Source: Rhodamnia argentea (Eukaryota > Streptophyta > Magnoliopsida > Myrtales > Myrtaceae). Taken from it: a stretch of 64,000 nt of DNA. Under the pieces are notes generated by a model, which was not told the DNA's origin, ran no database searches, and was given only the letters and a program-made list of their open reading frames with translations. The translations under genes were made by a program, and so were the position numbers. Of this stretch, positions 60,694 through 64,000 are shown piece by piece. The first letter of the stretch is position 1. Each line of letters opens with the position of its first letter. The stretch lies in assembly GCF_020921035.1 (NCBI RefSeq), contig NC_063153.1:17546001-17610000 (forward strand), given 5' to 3'.

Positions 60694-61335
60694 GGAAAAA
60701 TTGTGCAATAAATCTTAAATCTATTATACTTTTGTCAATTCAATCATAAGCATTTTAATTTTCCCAATTGAGTTATAGACCTTTTAACGTTTTTGCCTAT
60801 TGAGTTTATCAAAGCCAATTTTTGGCCGGAAATCGCCGACGTGGATGCCAACCGTCCCACGTGAGATAGCCAATGCTGATGGAGATAATTTTACTAATAT
60901 TTTAACATTCTTTTGAATTATTTATTTATGATTTCGTTTTTCTATTTTTCTTCTTTACTTTTTTTCCTTTTCTTTTTCCCTTCGCTGGCTTCAAGCAAGG
61001 GCAGCCCTTCGCTAGATTGGGGCAAGAGCAACCCTCGCTAGTGAAGAGCTCCCCCACCTAAGGTTGGCGACCTCCGTCGGCCATTGACCGAGGCTCGACG
61101 ATGGCAAGCGGAGGGAAAAAGAAAAGAAAAAGAAGAAAAACACAAGAAAAAAAAAAGGAAAATTAAAATTAAAATTTTCAAAAAAACATATTATTATAAT
61201 TATCCGCGTTAGTGAGTTCTAGCCACAACGAATGGACTAACTTGACAAAATGCGAAAAAAAAGGTTTAGTGCTCAATTGGCAAAATTAAAAAATTTAGGA
61301 TTGAAATTAGCAAAAATGCAATAATCTAGTCACTT
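60694..61335. mobile_element. Inverted-repeat element with GC-rich core
   Basis: The left arm (starting near 'gggaaaaattgtgcaataa') and the right arm ('gcaaaaatgcaataatctag') are inverted relatives. Both contain 'aattttnccaattgag' next to the inner side. The core (about 60985-61115) has 'gcaaccctcgcta' and 'ggttggcgacctccg', like the core of 9681-10398. No coding. Ends are approximate. Confidence 0.5.
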
Positions 61336-62712
61336 GGTATCGCCCAAAAGGTCAAAAGCACCGAACCGAAGCGTTCGGTGCTTCTTGCCTCGGAATTTCT
61401 GCTCCCATCGTGATCGTATGTTCCACCGTATACGACGACAGTAACCAAGGCTGTCAGTGTTTGTCTGGGCGTATCTCGAGGGAAACAAACAAAACTCAAA
61501 AAGCACAATGCCGTGGTCAAACCCCTCTTTGGGACCATATCAGCCCTCGGATCGACCGAGGCCGATCCAACGGTTGGAGGAAGGGCCAGCAGCGAATCAA
61601 TTGAGAAGAGAGGGGGGTCAACTGTTGCGAGCTTACAAAAATCCCTCCAATAACCTCATGTGATGCCTCTTTGAAGTCAGCTTTCAATTGGTACGTGTGC
61701 GCTGTCGCATCCTCAGCAATATTCCTTAATATTTTGTTCGGATTCGCATTCATTCGGCGACGGAATTCCGATGTCTCCTTGATTTTATTTTTTTTTCATT
61801 TGTTGTTGTGGAATTAACATTGATTGTTTAATTTCATGTGTGGGGGAGGGTTTCTAGAACCAAGGTGTTTAAGAAATTCGAAGTGATGCCTTTGAATGCA
61901 AGCTCCATTATCGCCGAGGGGATGACGTGCTGGCTAGGGTAGTGCTCGTTCGCAACAGGTCAAGTGGGTGGAAAGTCAACTGCCTCGGCGATGATTCATG
62001 AAAATGGTTTGGAGCACCTAACTAGTGACAAGTTTAATAGTGCGGAGGACATTTCCTACCTTCACTCGCTGAAGCAATGCTTGAATGTCAAATCTTAGTT
62101 TATAAGGTGATAAAGGGAATGACTCCGCTTGAGAAGGACGTGAATGGATTCGCCCGCGTCCGAGTAAACATCGTTCTAGTGTACGCAACAGCGTGGGTGA
62201 ATTAACAACTCATATGCCATAGCTTGGGAAGGCATTTTAGGCATGTCACTAATCGCGTTGGACATTGGCTTTAGGTTACTAAATCTAGACACGTTAAGGG
62301 CGACACAATAAAAGAATTTTGTGCAATTTTTTCCGTAAAAAATGGAGTGCGCATAACTTTGGTAATGTAATCTAAGTCGTGCACTTTTTTTTTTTTTTGT
62401 TCGAGGTAGTGCATTGAAACACTCACATAATTTTAACAATTAAAATGATTCGAGCACACTATAGTGGATAGACAATGTAAATTCATCGTTCGAATGGCCT
62501 TTTTAAACTTTGAATACTTCATTTTGGCTCCGATTTTTATACATCTGAATTAGTATTTCTATCATTGCTATTTACCAACCAAAGGGATGGGCGGGAGTGA
62601 GTAAAAATGTCCATAGACATTCGCAAATAGGGAAATGAGCAACGGAACACATAGATTTGCGGGTCATGTCATCGGGTTCCATTTGCATCCTCTTTTTTCC
62701 AAGCTGTGGACC
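61336..62712. other. Gene-free stretch before the WRKY promoter
   Basis: No gene was recognised; 61850-62160 was read in all frames without a match to a known family. Confidence 0.4.
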
Positions 62713-63040
62713 GGTCAACCAACCCCCCCAAAAAATTGTCCGAATTTCCATTCCTATCCTCGAATTTTTTTTTTTTTTTGGTCGGACTATCCTCGAAAAT
62801 TCAAAGAGCGAGAACTCCACAGTTTTGACTTTGACCAGATTTCCCCGAGATGTTCCACTTTCTGAACCCTGGGGCCCACCATCTTTTTGACCTTATTACT
62901 GGTACGGTACTCTCCCTCCTCCTCCCTCTAGAAACCTCACGGCCCATCTCAACCGTCCATCATAGTAACCTCCTTTGACCACAGTGTTTCTCTCTTTGAG
63001 CTGTTACCGGGTAAACCGGTCACTCGTTCCCCTTATATCA
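62713..63040 (+). promoter_or_regulatory. WRKY gene promoter with five W-boxes and a TATA-like box
   Basis: TTGAC[C/T] cores lie at 62713-62718 (minus strand), 62825-62830, 62831-62836, 62887-62892 and 62975-62980. All are within 480 bases of the start codon at 63192, and two are directly adjacent. A TATA-like 'cttatatca' is at 63032-63040. W-boxes are the binding sites of WRKY proteins, and group IId genes are known to respond to pathogens with auto- or cross-regulation. Use in this gene is inferred. Confidence 0.65.
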
Positions 63041-63191
63041 ACCCCCGGAGTCTCGGCCTCTTCTCTGCCATTACTCCTCTCTTCATCCACACGATTTTTC
63101 GGTCTCCATGAAAGCTTGAGATTGAGAGCTTCGCCACCGTCGTCACCGCAACCCATCTACCCTCCTCCGCCCTTCTCTCTCGGGCCGTCCG

Positions 63192-63904
63192 ATGGCGATT
63201 GAACTGCTTGGCTTCCCCAAGGTGGAGGATCACACGGCGATACAGGAGGCTGCGTCGCAGGGGCTGAAGACCATGGAACACTTGATCGGCCTCCTCTCTC
63301 GCCAAAATCACCACCCCAACGTCGCCGATTGCACCGACCTCACCGATCAAACCGTCTCCAAGTTCAGGAAAGTCATTTCCCTCTTGGACCGCACTGGTCA
63401 CGCCCGGTTCAGGCGCGCGCCCCTTCAATCCGCTTCTTCCAAGTCTGTCCCCGTCGCTTCCCCTATCCCCCCGGTTCTATCTCGGAGCCAAGCTCTTGCG
63501 CCTGCGACCATCCTGGCTCCGACGAGCTCGCAACCGTCTCCGGCGGCGAGCTTCCTCCACTCGCAGACCAAGCAGAGTTTGACTCTCGACTTCACAAAGC
63601 CAAGCATCTTGGGCCCCAACCCCAAAGGCATTTCCGAGATCGAGTTCACGAAGGACAGCTTCAGCGTGTCCTCGAACTCTTCGTTCATGTCGTCGGCGAT
63701 TACCGGCGACGGGAGCGTCTCGAACGGAAAGCTGGGGACATCGATGTTCATAGCTCCGGCGTCCGGCCCGGCTTCGTCCGCCGGGAAGCCCCCGATCTCG
63801 AGCGTGCCGTACAAGAAGCGGTGCCACGAGCACGACCACTCCGATGACGTCTCGGGCAAGCATTCCGGCTCCGGCAGCGGCAAGTGCCACTGTTCCAAGA
63901 GAAG
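63192..63904 (+). CDS. WRKY11: WRKY transcription factor, group IId (WRKY11/17-like), first exon only
   Basis: This is a DNA-binding regulator of defence genes that recognises W-boxes; Arabidopsis WRKY11 and WRKY17 act as negative regulators of basal resistance. Exon 1 begins at ATG 63192 ([20 protein letters not shown]) and ends at 63904 before GTACGA, giving 237 complete residues. Residues 55-77 ([23 protein letters not shown]) are the calmodulin-binding C-motif typical of group IId. Serine-rich [14 protein letters not shown] follows, then the plant zinc-cluster segment ending [12 protein letters not shown]. The WRKYGQK domain is expected in later exons beyond the window, so the gene is cut by the window end. 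WRKY17 or another IId member is equally possible. Confidence 0.9.
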
Positions 63905-64000
63905 GTACGAAGCTGTTCTATCTCAACTAAGCCCAAGTTCTGCATTAGCTGGCCGATTTCTAGCCCTTATTAAGTTAATTAATAGTAGGAATTCGAAATT

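Noticed and set aside
63329-63945. Long open frames opposite or out of frame with the WRKY exon
   Set aside because: Shadows of the GC-rich WRKY coding exon, which is clearly supported in the 63192 frame.
1-64000. CRISPR arrays, bacterial operons, ribosomal RNA or clear tRNA genes
   Set aside because: None were seen. The window is plant nuclear DNA, and the only tRNA-like words look like SINE or retrotransposon signals.

Overview
The window is nuclear DNA from a flowering plant, most probably a woody eudicot. The genes have short exons with GT-AG introns, the encoded families are plant families, and a large share of the sequence is retrotransposons and small inverted-repeat elements. The repeat style (dispersed elements with AT-rich inverted arms) would suit Myrtaceae, but that is only an impression. 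Five protein genes and one broken gene can be supported.

Layout. 1-11.8 kb has no gene: AT-rich DNA, an inverted-repeat element (4810-5146), the 3' end of a dead LINE (about 8300-9517) and a second inverted-repeat element (9681-10398). 12.04-19.47 kb (+) is an 11-exon ubiquitin-specific protease of the UBP18/UBP19 type (N-terminal membrane segment, MYND finger, USP domain). 19.8-20.96 kb is a dense cluster of GGCCCA/TGGGCC words between two convergent genes. 21.92-24.55 kb (-) is a 7-exon nucleotide-sugar transporter of the UGNT1 type. 26.9-37.5 kb is a three-level transposon nest: a decayed hAT transposase gene, a Copia retrotransposon inside it, and a 3.6-kb solo LTR inside the Copia. Both insertions have exact 5-bp target-site duplications (GAGTC and CACCA). 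41.78-42.96 kb (+) and 51.38-52.60 kb (+) are two intronless sarcosine/pipecolate oxidase genes. Between them lie an EG45/plant-natriuretic-peptide-like gene with two apparent frameshifts (43.70-44.24 kb, -), a Copia-like solo LTR (45.07-45.30 kb) and several small inverted-repeat elements. 57.4-61.3 kb is another repeat field; one element carries a piece resembling an ankyrin-repeat gene. The window ends in the first exon of a group IId WRKY transcription factor (63.19 kb onward, +) with five W-boxes just upstream.

Relations. The genes form no pathway. They are a conserved neighbourhood: from memory, Arabidopsis carries WRKY17, a sarcosine oxidase gene and UBP19 close together on chromosome 2 (At2g24570, At2g24580, At2g24640), and WRKY11 and UBP18 together on chromosome 4 (At4g31550, At4g31670). 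The window looks like that ancestral block, expanded by transposons and by a tandem duplication of the oxidase.

I found no clearly new biological system. The most informative items are the transposon nest, the frameshifted EG45 gene, the inverted fragment of the oxidase 3' end, the W-box cluster, the inverted-repeat element carrying a gene-like fragment, and a short uORF ending one base before the protease start codon.
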